Assembly (NCBI GenBank): GCA_963706905.1
Contig: CAVPNY010000012.1
Location: 62,001 to 126,000 of the forward strand
Direction: 5' to 3'
DNA: 64,000 nucleotides
Source of the DNA: CAVPNY01 sp963706905
GTDB taxonomy: Bacteria; Chloroflexota; Anaerolineae; Anaerolineales; UBA4823
Each line of letters starts with the position of its first letter. Position 1 is the first letter of the stretch. Positions 64,000-64,000 of this stretch are shown here, one piece after another. The translations under genes and the position numbers were made by a program. The notes beneath the pieces are model-generated. The model saw nothing but the letters and a program-made list of their open reading frames with translations, did not search any database and was not told the DNA's origin.

Positions 64000-64000
64000 T

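Overview
The window looks like two unrelated genomes joined end to end. Bases 1 to about 16,410 are very GC-rich and encode proteins of betaproteobacterial (Burkholderiales) type: DsbB, a RidA-family protein, ComEC, a tripartite-tricarboxylate (Bug) receptor and a transglutaminase/ATP-grasp operon. From about 16,410 to the end the composition is lower in GC and the genes are of Chloroflexota (Anaerolineae) type: Rex, MreB, a four-gene F1 ATPase cluster, inositol-phosphate synthase and NLR-like NTPases. The switch falls inside a truncated ATP-grasp gene that runs straight into a truncated endonuclease/phosphatase gene. A chimeric metagenomic assembly is the simplest reading.

Betaproteobacterial part. 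dsbB and ridA overlap on the minus strand and diverge from comEC. comEC breaks off near 1,527 and resumes near 7,400. The 5.9 kb between holds a P-loop NTPase fused to a class III nucleotide cyclase, a CoA-transferase C-terminus, a toxin-antitoxin pair with a candidate operator, and a Bug-receptor C-terminus that abuts the second comEC fragment. Then come transglutaminase-DUF2126, ATP-grasp/alpha-E, transglutaminase and a second ATP-grasp gene, all on the plus strand. This is a predicted peptide-ligase system.

Chloroflexota part, 16.4-33.4 kb. A minus-strand gene train encodes a CoA-disulfide reductase-rhodanese, a glucose-dehydrogenase-like enzyme, a homologue of the sulfinate desulfinase DszB that keeps the active-site cysteine, a ferredoxin-nitroreductase, an enoyl-CoA hydratase, a rhodanese, a BASS transporter, a SulP sulfate permease and a ClC channel. 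A MalT-type LuxR regulator lies upstream. I read this as a sulfinate/organosulfur catabolism and sulfur-handling cluster. A flavodoxin and a GYD-domain gene diverge from a region with a 14-bp inverted repeat.

33.4-54.6 kb is mostly housekeeping: an MFS exporter, nadD, obgE, rex with a perfect Rex box, a CAT-like acetyltransferase, mreB, atpCDGA (no F0 genes or delta beside them), an M42 peptidase, ndh, a phosphodiesterase, proC, ruvA, ruvC, yebC, a UroD-family protein and inositol-phosphate synthase. Many of these carry single-base frameshifts, mostly insertions and often in short homopolymers, which suggests uncorrected sequencing error.

54.5-63.3 kb is an accessory, defence-like region. 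An intact tRNA-Pro is followed by an AT-rich insert with one OLD-like ATPase/TOPRIM nuclease gene, closed by a 45-bp copy of the tRNA 3' end. An IS110 element sits in the second copy and splits it cleanly at a CT dinucleotide. Beyond it lie an NB-ARC/TPR protein with eleven nearly identical 120-bp repeats, a DUF6602 nuclease-like gene and a decayed IS630. The window ends in the C-terminus of a formylglycine-generating-enzyme-family gene.
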